Source: Subdoligranulum variabile
GTDB taxonomy: Bacteria; Bacillota; Clostridia; Oscillospirales; Ruminococcaceae
NCBI GenBank assembly: GCA_004552305.1
Contig: SFOX01000015.1
Location: forward strand, 1 to 33,373
Direction of reading: 5' to 3'
Length of the DNA stretch: 33,373 nucleotides
Shown: in pieces, positions 1 through 7,201 of the stretch
How the letters are laid out: each line of letters starts with the position of its first letter
Numbering within the stretch: the first letter of the stretch is position 1
Notes under the pieces: generated by a model
Told to the model about the DNA's origin: nothing
The model's input: only the letters and a program-made list of their open reading frames with translations
The model's database searches: none
Translations under genes and position numbers: made by a program

Positions 1-1
1 A

Positions 2-1648
2 GAAAAAGAAAAAGCCGAGCAGGAAAAGCTGCAGCGGGCATTGGATGAGGCAGAACTGAAAAACGAGATCATCTCCGCCATCGGCAAGAGTTACCAAGCC
101 ATCTACCGCATCGACCTGCAAAAGGACTTTTATGAGGAAATTTCCAGCGATGATGAACTCCATCGCCTGACCGGCAACCAAGGCTGCGCATCGGTAAAAT
201 TTAAAGAGGCGTGCAATAAGAAAGTGGCGCCGGAATACCGTGCTCTGGTGCTGCCATTTTTGGACGTGACTACGCTTGCCGAACGCCTGAAAACCGAGGA
301 GTTTATTACCACCGAATACCGTATGTCTGACGGCAACTGGCACAGTTTGCGGTTTATCGCCAAAAAGAGGGATGAGGACGGCAATGTGACCCATGTGCTG
401 TGTACCGTGCGCAGCAGCAGCGATGCCAAGCGCCGCGAGATGAACCTATTGTATGAGGCTGAGGCCGCCAAGCGCGAGGCGGAAATGAAATCCCGCTTCC
501 TGGCAACGATGAGCCACGACATCCGCACACCACTGAACGGTATTATCGGTATGATCAATCTGGCAGAGCAGTACGCGGACGATCCTGAAATGCAAAAGCA
601 GGCGCGCAAAAAGGCACTGGAATCGCTGGACTATCTGGTGTCGCTGGTAAACGACGTGCTGGATATGAACAAGATCCAAAGCGGCAATTTGGAAAACCAC
701 GAGCTGACCTTCAATATGGCAGATGCTCTGTGTGAACTGAACCGGATGTACACCCAAAAGGCAGCGCGCAAGGGCATTGACTACAAGGTCAATTGGGATA
801 ACGCCAACATGAAATATGCAGCGCTGGTCGGCAACCCGGTGTACCTGGGCAGAATTTTGTCTAACATTGCGGACAATGCCATCAAATTCAGCCCTGCGGG
901 CAGCACGATCACGGTGTCCAACACCGAGGAAATGCAGCCGGACGGGCGCGTTATGCTGACCTTCCGCTGCAAGGACGAAGGCGTCGGTATGAGCGAGGAG
1001 TTTATCAAGCACGCCTTTGATATGTTCGCGCAGGAAAAGGAAACCAGCCGTTCGCAGTATGAGGGTACGGGTCTGGGGCTTGCCATCGTAAAGCAGTTAG
1101 CGGACCGTATGGGCGGCAGCGTAACGCTTCAAAGCAAAATCGGTGTCGGCACCACGGTCACGGTCAAGCTGCCGTTTAAAATCGGGCAGGAGGAAGCGAC
1201 CCACCGGGTGACCGATTTTAAAAACGTGTCGATCAAGGGGATCCGCGCCTTAGTCGTGGATGACAACGAGCTGAACCGCGAAATTGCACAGTGCATCTTG
1301 GAAAACAACGGTATGGAGGTCACCTGCGCGCAGGACGGGCAAGAGGCAGTGGAAATTTATGAACGGTCTGCCCCCGGCTATTTCGGCGTTGTGTATATGG
1401 ATATTATGATGCCGCGTATGAACGGGCTGGATGCTGCCAGAGCGATTCGTGCCATGAAGCGCCGGGATGCCGAGGTCATTCCCATTATTGCAATGTCGGC
1501 AAACGCCTTTGCAGAGGATATCATCAACAGCCGGTTGGCGGGGATCGACATCCACTTGGCAAAGCCGCTGGATGAGAAAAAAATGATTGCGGCGCTTCAG
1601 CAGTGTTTGGCGGACAATACAGAAATTCAGCTGCACAAGGACTTGTAA
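2..1648 (+). CDS. Hybrid sensor histidine kinase, 5' end outside the window
   Basis: The reading frame is open to the first base of the window, so the N-terminus is missing; a TTG at 41 is only an internal codon. Visible parts in order, numbered from base 41: a charged helical linker, a PAS-like sensor segment (about 15-130), a HisKA dimerisation helix with the phospho-accepting His159 in MSHDIRTPLNG, a HATPase_c domain with N-box (Asn275/Asn279), DEGVGM and GTGLGLAIV glycine boxes, and a C-terminal receiver with Asp454 in YMDIMMP and Lys508 in LAKPL. By family knowledge it autophosphorylates on His and passes phosphate to its own receiver, then probably to a separate carrier. No transmembrane segment is visible in the part present. 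No partner regulator lies downstream. The signal is unknown. Confidence 0.93.
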   Translation, partial: EKEKAEQEKLQRALDEAELKNEIISAIGKSYQAIYRIDLQKDFYEEISSDDELHRLTGNQGCASVKFKEACNKKVAPEYRALVLPFLDVTTLAERLKTEEFITTEYRMSDGNWHSLRFIAKKRDEDGNVTHVLCTVRSSSDAKRREMNLLYEAEAAKREAEMKSRFLATMSHDIRTPLNGIIGMINLAEQYADDPEMQKQARKKALESLDYLVSLVNDVLDMNKIQSGNLENHELTFNMADALCELNRMYTQKAARKGIDYKVNWDNANMKYAALVGNPVYLGRILSNIADNAIKFSPAGSTITVSNTEEMQPDGRVMLTFRCKDEGVGMSEEFIKHAFDMFAQEKETSRSQYEGTGLGLAIVKQLADRMGGSVTLQSKIGVGTTVTVKLPFKIGQEEATHRVTDFKNVSIKGIRALVVDDNELNREIAQCILENNGMEVTCAQDGQEAVEIYERSAPGYFGVVYMDIMMPRMNGLDAARAIRAMKRRDAEVIPIIAMSANAFAEDIINSRLAGIDIHLAKPLDEKKMIAALQQCLADNTEIQLHKDL

Positions 1649-1706
1649 TGTCCAGATTTGTTCTGCCGCTGAAATGCCGGACTCCCGCGTGCGGCTGGCA
1701 GCAGGC

Positions 1707-1735
1707 TTGACAATTGCCCGCAGAAACGGTACAGT
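1707..1735 (+). promoter_or_regulatory. Promoter of the ADGPT microprotein gene
   Basis: TTGACA (1707-1712) and TACAGT (1730-1735) are separated by 17 bp, and the predicted start site near 1742 lies about 25 bp before the ATG at 1767. The -35 box is perfect and the -10 box matches 4 of 6. This would give the small gene its own transcript after the kinase. Confidence 0.5.
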
Positions 1736-1766
1736 GGTTACCAAGAACACAGCAAGGGGAGGACGT

Positions 1767-1973
1767 ATGAAAAGAACACGGATGTGGGTGGCTATTGCGG
1801 TTGCTGCGGCAACTGCCCTCTATACAATGCGGGTGCAGGCAGTCGGCATAATCAGCAGCGCAGATGGTCCGACTGCCATTTTTATTACGACAGGAATCAA
1901 CCCTTGGGGTGTGCTGACAGCGGCAGTGGTGATTGCGACGGTTTGCTTTTTTTGCTTTAGAAAAAGAAAATGA
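1767..1973 (+). CDS. Small membrane protein with ADGPT motif (68 aa)
   Basis: The start is the ATG at 1767, preceded by AGGGGAGG; longer in-frame starts upstream overlap the kinase and lack a ribosome site. The protein has a basic N-terminus and hydrophobic segment with a plausible signal-peptide cleavage after VQA (residue about 25), the motif VGIISSADGPTAIFITTG, a second hydrophobic segment (about 45-63) and a basic RKRK tail. From memory, ADGPT after a Gly-rich stretch is a hallmark of the beta subunits of Na+-translocating decarboxylases (OadB/GcdB/MmdB families), and short Firmicutes proteins with this motif are sometimes annotated as such. At 68 residues it cannot be a complete beta subunit, which is several hundred residues, and no decarboxylase subunits lie nearby. 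Function unknown; it may be an exported, membrane-anchored peptide. Confidence 0.75.
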   Translation: MKRTRMWVAIAVAAATALYTMRVQAVGIISSADGPTAIFITTGINPWGVLTAAVVIATVCFFCFRKRK

Positions 1974-2059
1974 CTGTAAGGGAACAAAAACGGTTCGCTT
2001 AGGAACAAGAACCCCGCAAGCCATGTTCTGCCCCAAAATACAGATAAAGGAGCCATCGC

Positions 2060-2830
2060 ATGCCGATGCAAAACACAAATGATACGACCCCGAAGCACTT
2101 TGACCTCAGCGCCGCAGCACTGCATATCCTTGCCATGCTCTTTATGCTGATGGATCATATGTGGGCAACGGTTTTCCCCGCGCAGGATTGGCTGACCTGC
2201 GTGGGGCGTGTGGCATTCCCCATTTTTGCCTTTATGGCGGTGGAGGGATATTTCCACACCCACAGCTTTAAAAAGTACGCGCTGCGTATGCTGCTGTTTG
2301 CCGTGCTGTCGGAAATTCCGTTTGATTTCATGTACGGCGGAACGTGGTTTTACCCGGTGCATCAGAATGTCATCTGGACGCTGCTGATGGGACTTTTGGG
2401 CATCCGGTTTATGGAAACGGTGCGCAAAAAACAAAAACCGTGGCTGTTCGCCTTGGCAGCCGTGCTGACTGTGCTGCTGGGCGGTGTGCTGGGTACGCTT
2501 GGCATGGTGGACTATTACGGGGTCGGCGTGCTGACGGTGTTTGTTTTCTACTTCTTCCGCGGACGCAAATGGTGGTGCCTGCTGGGGCAGGCCGCCGCGC
2601 TCTATTGGCTGAATGTGGAGCTGCTGGGCGGTTTGATGTACCCCGTGCAGCTGCTGGGGATGGACTTTGAGCTTTGCCAGCAGGGTCTGGCGCTGCTGGC
2701 GCTGATCCCCATCTGGCTGTACCGCGGGCGGCAGGGCTACCACAGCAAGCCGTTCCAGTATGTGTGCTATGCGTTTTACCCTGTACATATGTTACTTTTG
2801 GCGTTGACGCTGAATTTCATCAATCGATAA
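2060..2830 (+). CDS. TraX family membrane protein
   Basis: This 256-residue polytopic protein starts at ATG 2060 with AAAGGAG about 7 bp upstream. The N-terminal segment contains the TraX-type pattern: MLMDHMWATVF, then GRVAFPIFAFMAVEGYFHT, then a basic loop and LLFAVLSEIPFDFMY. About eight hydrophobic segments follow, ending with a C-terminal helix after AFYPVHMLLLALTL. TraX of F plasmid N-acetylates pilin; chromosomal Firmicutes members are abundant, resemble acyltransferase-3 membrane proteins, and have no established substrate. Nothing conjugative is nearby, so a role in acylating a surface molecule is only an inference. The gene ends just before a strong terminator and is convergent with the deformylase. 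Confidence 0.85.
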   Translation: MPMQNTNDTTPKHFDLSAAALHILAMLFMLMDHMWATVFPAQDWLTCVGRVAFPIFAFMAVEGYFHTHSFKKYALRMLLFAVLSEIPFDFMYGGTWFYPVHQNVIWTLLMGLLGIRFMETVRKKQKPWLFALAAVLTVLLGGVLGTLGMVDYYGVGVLTVFVFYFFRGRKWWCLLGQAAALYWLNVELLGGLMYPVQLLGMDFELCQQGLALLALIPIWLYRGRQGYHSKPFQYVCYAFYPVHMLLLALTLNFINR

Positions 2831-2836
2831 AAAGCA

Positions 2837-2865
2837 AACACCGCACGATGCTGTGCGGTGTTTTT
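2837..2865. terminator. Bidirectional intrinsic terminator between traX-like gene and def
   Basis: A perfect 10-bp stem (2837-2846 with 2853-2862, AACACCGCAC) has a 6-base loop, a T run to 2865 on the plus strand, and A-rich sequence on the left arm (2829-2833) that gives T residues on the minus strand. It sits between convergent genes. Confidence 0.85.
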
Positions 2866-2872
2866 GTATGCC

Positions 2873-3283
2873 TTATATTAAGATGCCGTTGCAGTGATCC
2901 ACCTCGTGCTGGATGATCTGCGCCGTCCATCCGGTAAAATTTTTGGTGTGCGTCTGCATGGCACGATCCTGCCACTGTACCTTGATGGTGCGGTGGCGTT
3001 TTGTTTTGCGCTGCCCCTGCAGGGAAAGACAGCCTTCCTCGACCAGGTACAGCCCCTTGCGGTAGACGATGACGGGATTGAACATCTCCCGCAGGGTGCC
3101 ATCCTCATCAAAAGCGATGATCGCCTTGTTGACGCCGATCATATTGGCAGCCATACCCACGCAGCCGTCTGCGTGAGCCTTCAGCGTGTCCAGAAGATCG
3201 TCGGCAATGCCGGTATCCTGCGCCGTGGCAGGCTGTGCCTTTTGCGCAAGAAAGACGGCATCGGTCATAAGGGGTCGTACCAT
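2873..3283 (-). CDS. def: Peptide deformylase-like protein, short atypical class
   Basis: The start is ATG at 3283 with GGAGG 7 bp upstream; the longer frame upstream would run through the promoter. The 136-residue protein has the deformylase motifs EEGCLSL (motif 2, metal-ligand Cys) and QHEVDHCNGILI (motif 3, HEXXH metal site with catalytic Glu). Motif 1, normally GxGxAAxQ, reads CVGMAANM, so both the first Gly and the active-site Gln are changed. From memory, many clostridia and lactic acid bacteria carry a 136-residue second deformylase with the same CVGMAANMIGV segment, so this is a family trait rather than a local mutation. Known deformylases remove the formyl group from nascent proteins; whether this class does so, or acts on other formyl peptides, is not shown here. 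It is monocistronic and divergent from fruR. Confidence 0.85.
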   Translation of the reverse strand: MVRPLMTDAVFLAQKAQPATAQDTGIADDLLDTLKAHADGCVGMAANMIGVNKAIIAFDEDGTLREMFNPVIVYRKGLYLVEEGCLSLQGQRKTKRHRTIKVQWQDRAMQTHTKNFTGWTAQIIQHEVDHCNGILI

Positions 3284-3316
3284 AGCGGAACCTCCGTAAG
3301 GATTTGGGTTTTTGCC

Positions 3317-3345
3317 AGTATACCATTTTTGTCGGTATTTTGCAA
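3317..3345 (-). promoter_or_regulatory. Promoter of the deformylase-like gene
   Basis: On the minus strand TTGCAA (3340-3345) and TATACT (3317-3322) are separated by exactly 17 bp. The predicted start near 3310 gives a leader of about 27 nt that contains the GGAGG site. Confidence 0.65.
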
Positions 3346-3390
3346 GGCGGGGTTCCCGTGAAAATGCACAAAAAACGACCGGTATTTTTG

Positions 3391-3430
3391 GTGACTGAAA
3401 ATGACCGAAAATGCTTGAAAATGACAAAAC
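3391..3430 (+). promoter_or_regulatory. Four 10-bp direct repeats, candidate FruR operator
   Basis: Consecutive decamers GTGACTGAAA, ATGACCGAAA, ATGCTTGAAA and ATGACAAAAC (3391, 3401, 3411, 3421) repeat with exact helical phasing. The third contains the -35 box of the fruR promoter. Direct repeats with about 10-bp period are known operators for some DeoR-family regulators; assignment to FruR is inferred from position. Confidence 0.55.
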
Positions 3431-3442
3431 GTATGCTATAAT
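3415..3442 (+). promoter_or_regulatory. Promoter of the fruRKA operon
   Basis: TTGAAA (3415-3420), 16-bp spacer and a perfect TATAAT (3437-3442). The -35 lies inside the third of the 10-bp repeats, so a bound regulator would compete with RNA polymerase. The leader before fruR is about 64 nt, A/C-rich, and ends in AAAGGAGG. Confidence 0.75.
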
Positions 3443-3512
3443 ACAGGTAAAGACACCAAAAACAGCCACAAACAACCAAAATCATTCATCCAAACCCAAA
3501 GGAGGCAACACG

Positions 3513-4268
3513 ATGCTAGCAGAGGAACGCTTTGCAAAAATTCTCGACCTGCTGTCAGAAAAGCGGTCGGCAACCGTGCAGGAGCTATGTGAAGCCCTGA
3601 ACGCCAGCGAGTCCACCATACGGCGGGATTTGACCGAACTTGACCGTTTGGGAAAACTCAATAAAGTTCACGGCGGTGCCACCCTGCCGGACAGTCAGTT
3701 TCTGGCGGACGAGCCGACCATGGACGCGAAGCAGTCCTTGGCAATTGCCGAAAAGCGGGCAATTGCCAAGGCGGCAGCCGCGCTGATCCGCCCGCAGGAT
3801 TTTGTCTATATCGATGCAGGAACCACCACGCTGGCACTGGTGCAGGTGCTGTCGGGTTCGGCGCTGGAGGCGCACTACGTCACCAACGGTATTGCCCACG
3901 CACGGCTGCTGGCGCAAAAGGGCTGCAAGGTCTTTGTACCCGGGGGGATGCTTCGCCCCAATACCGAGGCCATCGTGGGCGCGGCGGCGGTGGCATCGCT
4001 GCAGGCATACAACTTCACCAAGGCGTTTTTGGGTGTCAACGGCGTGGACCTGCAGGCGGGCTTCACGACCCCCGACCCGGAGGAGGCCGCCGTCAAGGCA
4101 ACGGCGGTGCGCCGCGCCCGCGAAAGCTGGTTCCTGGCAGACAGCACCAAGTTCGCCCGTGTGTATCCGGCTGTTATTACTGAGTTGCGGGGCGGCGCAA
4201 TTTTAACGGACCGCTGCCCCAGCCCGCAATATGCAAAACAAACGCTGGTAAAGGAGGCAGAGTTATGA
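3513..4268 (+). CDS. fruR: DeoR family transcriptional regulator of the fructose operon
   Basis: The start ATG 3513 follows AAAGGAGG (3498-3505); the longer in-frame start at 3411 lies inside the promoter. The 251-residue protein has the DeoR winged-helix domain (about 4-57) with SATVQELCEALNASESTIRRD and the KVHGGA turn, then a DeoRC sugar-phosphate sensor domain (about 75-235) with DAGTTT, VTNG and ADSTKF motifs. It heads the operon, overlaps fruK by 4 bp, and so very likely responds to fructose-1-phosphate, as FruR does in other low-GC Gram-positives. The repeats over its own promoter suggest autoregulation. The family is secure; the effector is inferred from context. Confidence 0.9.
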   Translation: MLAEERFAKILDLLSEKRSATVQELCEALNASESTIRRDLTELDRLGKLNKVHGGATLPDSQFLADEPTMDAKQSLAIAEKRAIAKAAAALIRPQDFVYIDAGTTTLALVQVLSGSALEAHYVTNGIAHARLLAQKGCKVFVPGGMLRPNTEAIVGAAAVASLQAYNFTKAFLGVNGVDLQAGFTTPDPEEAAVKATAVRRARESWFLADSTKFARVYPAVITELRGGAILTDRCPSPQYAKQTLVKEAEL

Positions 4269-5170
4269 TTTATACCGTAACGTTCAACCCGGCCATTGAC
4301 TATGTGGTGCGCATCGACCATCCGATGGTGGTGGGCGCCGTGAACCGCGCAGCGGGGGAGGACTGTGTGCTGGGCGGCAAGGGCATTAACGTGTCCGGCG
4401 TGCTGCAGCAGCTGGGCTGTGAGAGCGTGGCGCTGGGCTTTGTGGCAGGGGAAACCGGCAAATGGCTGGAGCGCGGCCTTGCCGCACAGGGCTTGCAAAC
4501 GGATTTTGTGCAGATGAAGCAAGGGATGACCCGCATCAATGTAAAAATCAAGGCGGATCTGGAAACCGAGCTTAACGGTGCCGGTCCCGATATTCCCGAG
4601 GATGCCCGCCGCGCGTTTGAAGAAAAAATCGATAAGCTGACCGAGGGGGATATTCTGGTGCTTGCGGGCAGCATCCCGGCAAGCCTTTCCCAAGATACCT
4701 ACGAAAAAATTCTGCAGCGCCTGCAGGGGCGCGGCGTGCAGACGGTGGTGGACGCAACCCGCGACCTGCTGGCAAGGGTGCTGCCCTACCATCCGTTCCT
4801 GATCAAGCCCAACAACCACGAGCTGGAGGAACTGGTCGGTGTCAAGCTGAACAGCGATGAGGAAATCGCCCAAGCTGCCGGATACCTGCAAAAGTGCGGT
4901 GCGCGCAATGTGCTGGTCAGTATGGCGGGGAACGGCGCCCTGCTGCGGGATGAAAACGGGTCAATCCATCGCATTGGCTGCCCCAAGGGCAAGGTCATCA
5001 ACAGCGTGGGGGCAGGGGACAGTATGGTGGCAGGCTTTGTGGCAGGCTACCAAAAGACCCATGATTATGCCTACGCGCTGCGCCTGGGCACAGCGTGCGG
5101 AAGCGCCACGGCGTTCAGCTTGGGGCTTGCCAGAAAAGAGGATATCGAAGCACTGCTGGAAACGATATAA
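4265..5170 (+). CDS. fruK: 1-phosphofructokinase
   Basis: This 301-residue PfkB-family sugar kinase starts with ATGA overlapping the fruR stop, so translation is coupled. It begins MIYTVTFNPAIDYVV, typical of 1-phosphofructokinases and tagatose-6-phosphate kinases, has the substrate-binding GGKGINVSGVLQQLG, and the PfkB signature 2 NSVGAGDSMVAGFVAG with catalytic base Asp252. It phosphorylates fructose-1-phosphate, the product of the downstream PTS permease, to fructose-1,6-bisphosphate using ATP in the cytoplasm. The gene order with fruR and fruA separates it from tagatose-6-phosphate kinase, which the sequence alone would not exclude. Confidence 0.94.
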   Translation: MIYTVTFNPAIDYVVRIDHPMVVGAVNRAAGEDCVLGGKGINVSGVLQQLGCESVALGFVAGETGKWLERGLAAQGLQTDFVQMKQGMTRINVKIKADLETELNGAGPDIPEDARRAFEEKIDKLTEGDILVLAGSIPASLSQDTYEKILQRLQGRGVQTVVDATRDLLARVLPYHPFLIKPNNHELEELVGVKLNSDEEIAQAAGYLQKCGARNVLVSMAGNGALLRDENGSIHRIGCPKGKVINSVGAGDSMVAGFVAGYQKTHDYAYALRLGTACGSATAFSLGLARKEDIEALLETI

Positions 5171-5195
5171 CGCAACAATAAGAAGGAGAAAAGCT

Positions 5196-7115
5196 ATGCG
5201 TATTACGGAACTGTTTACGGCTCATTCCATTGCGCTGGATGCAGCACTCTTTACCCGTGATGAAATTCTGGACAAGCTGGTAGCGCTGCAGGCGACCCAT
5301 GGCAACATCACCGACACCGCTGCCTACAAAAAAGCGTTGCTGGCGCGCGAGGACGAGGCATCGACCTATGTGGACAATGGCATCACGGTACCCCATGCCC
5401 GCACGTCCTGCGTGACCCGCCCCAGCTTGGCGGCGCTGCGCTTGGCAGAGCCTGTGCAGTACAACCCCGAGGACGACGGCAAAACCGACCTGCTGTTTGC
5501 GATTGCCGCACCCGAATACGGTAGCCTGCACATGGATATGCTGGCGCGTCTGATGCAGATGCTGATGAACGAGGAATTCGTGCAGACCCTGCGTGACGCC
5601 AAGACCCCAGCCGATTTCCTGCAGGCGATCGACGACCGCGAGGATGCACAGTTCGGTGAGGAAAGCTTTACCCAACAGGAAATTCCCCAGACCGGCTACC
5701 GCATTTTGGCGGTGACGGCGTGTCCCAACGGCATTGCCCATACCTATATGGCAGCCGAGGCACTGACTAAGACCGGTGAGAAGCTGGGACTTGCTACCAA
5801 GGTGGAAACCAACGGCTCGGACGGTGCCAAAAATATCCTGACGGCTGAGGAAATCGCCGCTTGCGATGGCATCATTATTGCGGCGGACAAAAATGTGCAG
5901 ACCGCCCGCTTTGACGGTAAGCCGGTGCTGTTTGCCCGCGTGGACGATGGCATCCATAAGCCGGAGGAGCTGATTAAAAAAGTTGCCCACGGCGAGGTGG
6001 CAGTGTTCCACGCCGATGCCGAGGCCAAGACAGCCCAGACAAGCGGCGCAGGGGATACTGTCGGACACAGCCTGTACAAGCACCTGATGAACGGTGTTTC
6101 GCATATGCTGCCCTTTGTAGTGGGCGGCGGCATTATGATTGCCTTGGCGTTCCTGCTGGATGATTACACGATCGACCCCGCCAACTTTGGTATGAACACC
6201 CCTGTGGCGGCCTTCTTCAAGACGGTGGGCGGCGCAGCCTTCGGCTATATGCTGCCGATTCTGGCGGGCTTTATCGCCATGTCCATCGCTGACCGTCCCG
6301 GCTTGGCGGTAGGCTTTGCGGGCGGTGTGCTGGCGATGAACGGCACCAACTTTGCGGGGCTTGCCGCAGGGCAGACCACCGGCGTTTCCGGCGGTTTTCT
6401 GGCGGCGCTGCTGGCAGGCTTTGCCGCCGGTTATATCGTGCAGTTCCTGAAAAAAATCACCGATAAGCTGCCCGCCAGCCTGAACGGTATCCGCCCCATG
6501 CTGATCTACCCCTTGGGCGGCATCCTGATTGTGGGTGCCGTGATGTGCGGCATCAACCCTGCCATGGGCATCATCAACAACGCGGTAGCCGATTGGCTGA
6601 ACGCCTTGGGCGGCAGCTCCCGCGTGCTGCTGGGTGCCATTGTGGCAGGTATGATGAGCGTCGATATGGGCGGTCCCGTCAACAAAGCAGCGTATGTGTT
6701 CGGCACGGCGGCGCTGGCGTCCGGTAACTATGAGGTTATGGCGGCCGTTATGGTCGGCGGTATGGTCCCGCCGATCGCCATCGCCCTTTCGACCACCTTC
6801 TGCCCCAAAAAGTGGACGCCCGACGAGCGCCGCAATGGCATTGTCAACTATGTGATGGGACTCTGCTTTGTGTCCGAGGGCGCGATCCCTTATGCAGCTG
6901 CTGACCCGCTGCGCGTACTGCCCAGCTGCATTGTGAGCTCTGCGGTTTCCGGCGCGCTGTCCATGCTGTTTGGCTGCGCACTGCGCGCACCCCACGGCGG
7001 TATCTTCGTGTTTCCTGTGGTGGATCACCCCCTGCTGTATGTGGCAGCCCTGGCAGTGGGCAGCGTTGCAGGTGCCGTGATTCTGAGTTTGCTTAAAAAG
7101 GACGCGCAGCAATAA
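5196..7115 (+). CDS. fruA: PTS fructose transporter, fused EIIA-EIIB-EIIC
   Basis: The start ATG 5196 follows AGAAGGAG; the longer frame runs back through fruK and is rejected. The 639-residue protein contains EIIA of the fructose/mannitol type (about 1-150, phospho-His67 in ITVPHART), EIIB (about 165-265, phospho-Cys176 in VTACPNGIAHTYMAAEAL), and a polytopic EIIC (about 290-635) with GGGIMIALAF, MSVDMGGPVNKAAY and the SEGAIPYAAADP loop. It takes up fructose and phosphorylates it at C1, with phosphate from HPr. It lies 25 bp after fruK and closes the operon before a strong terminator. Order A-B-C is common in Firmicutes FruA. No HPr or EI gene is in the window. Confidence 0.95.
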   Translation: MRITELFTAHSIALDAALFTRDEILDKLVALQATHGNITDTAAYKKALLAREDEASTYVDNGITVPHARTSCVTRPSLAALRLAEPVQYNPEDDGKTDLLFAIAAPEYGSLHMDMLARLMQMLMNEEFVQTLRDAKTPADFLQAIDDREDAQFGEESFTQQEIPQTGYRILAVTACPNGIAHTYMAAEALTKTGEKLGLATKVETNGSDGAKNILTAEEIAACDGIIIAADKNVQTARFDGKPVLFARVDDGIHKPEELIKKVAHGEVAVFHADAEAKTAQTSGAGDTVGHSLYKHLMNGVSHMLPFVVGGGIMIALAFLLDDYTIDPANFGMNTPVAAFFKTVGGAAFGYMLPILAGFIAMSIADRPGLAVGFAGGVLAMNGTNFAGLAAGQTTGVSGGFLAALLAGFAAGYIVQFLKKITDKLPASLNGIRPMLIYPLGGILIVGAVMCGINPAMGIINNAVADWLNALGGSSRVLLGAIVAGMMSVDMGGPVNKAAYVFGTAALASGNYEVMAAVMVGGMVPPIAIALSTTFCPKKWTPDERRNGIVNYVMGLCFVSEGAIPYAAADPLRVLPSCIVSSAVSGALSMLFGCALRAPHGGIFVFPVVDHPLLYVAALAVGSVAGAVILSLLKKDAQQ

Positions 7116-7146
7116 GATCGTCATCCTCTCCAATATTTCCATACAA

Positions 7147-7188
7147 CGCCAAACCGGCAGCCTGTTAAGGGCTGCCGGTTTGGCGTTT
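7147..7188. terminator. Terminator between fruA and the convergent membrane-protein gene
   Basis: A perfect 16-bp stem (7147-7162 with 7170-7185, CGCCAAACCGGCAGCC) with a 7-base loop. The T tract is short (TTT), so strength in either direction rests mostly on the stem. Confidence 0.8.
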
Positions 7189-7201
7189 CACTTTGTAAAA
7201 A

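Noticed and set aside
1820..2788. 322-codon minus-strand frame opposite the TraX-family gene
   Set aside because: It opposes a gene with clear family motifs and ribosome site and shows only low-complexity His/Gln-rich sequence.
3411..3512. Extended fruR start at 3411
   Set aside because: It overlaps the promoter boxes; the ATG at 3513 has an optimal AAAGGAGG and the family-typical N-terminus.
5115..7142. 675-codon open frame antisense to fruA
   Set aside because: It mirrors the GC-rich third-position pattern of fruA, has no domain resemblance, is rich in His, Gln and Arg as antisense frames are, and lacks a ribosome site.
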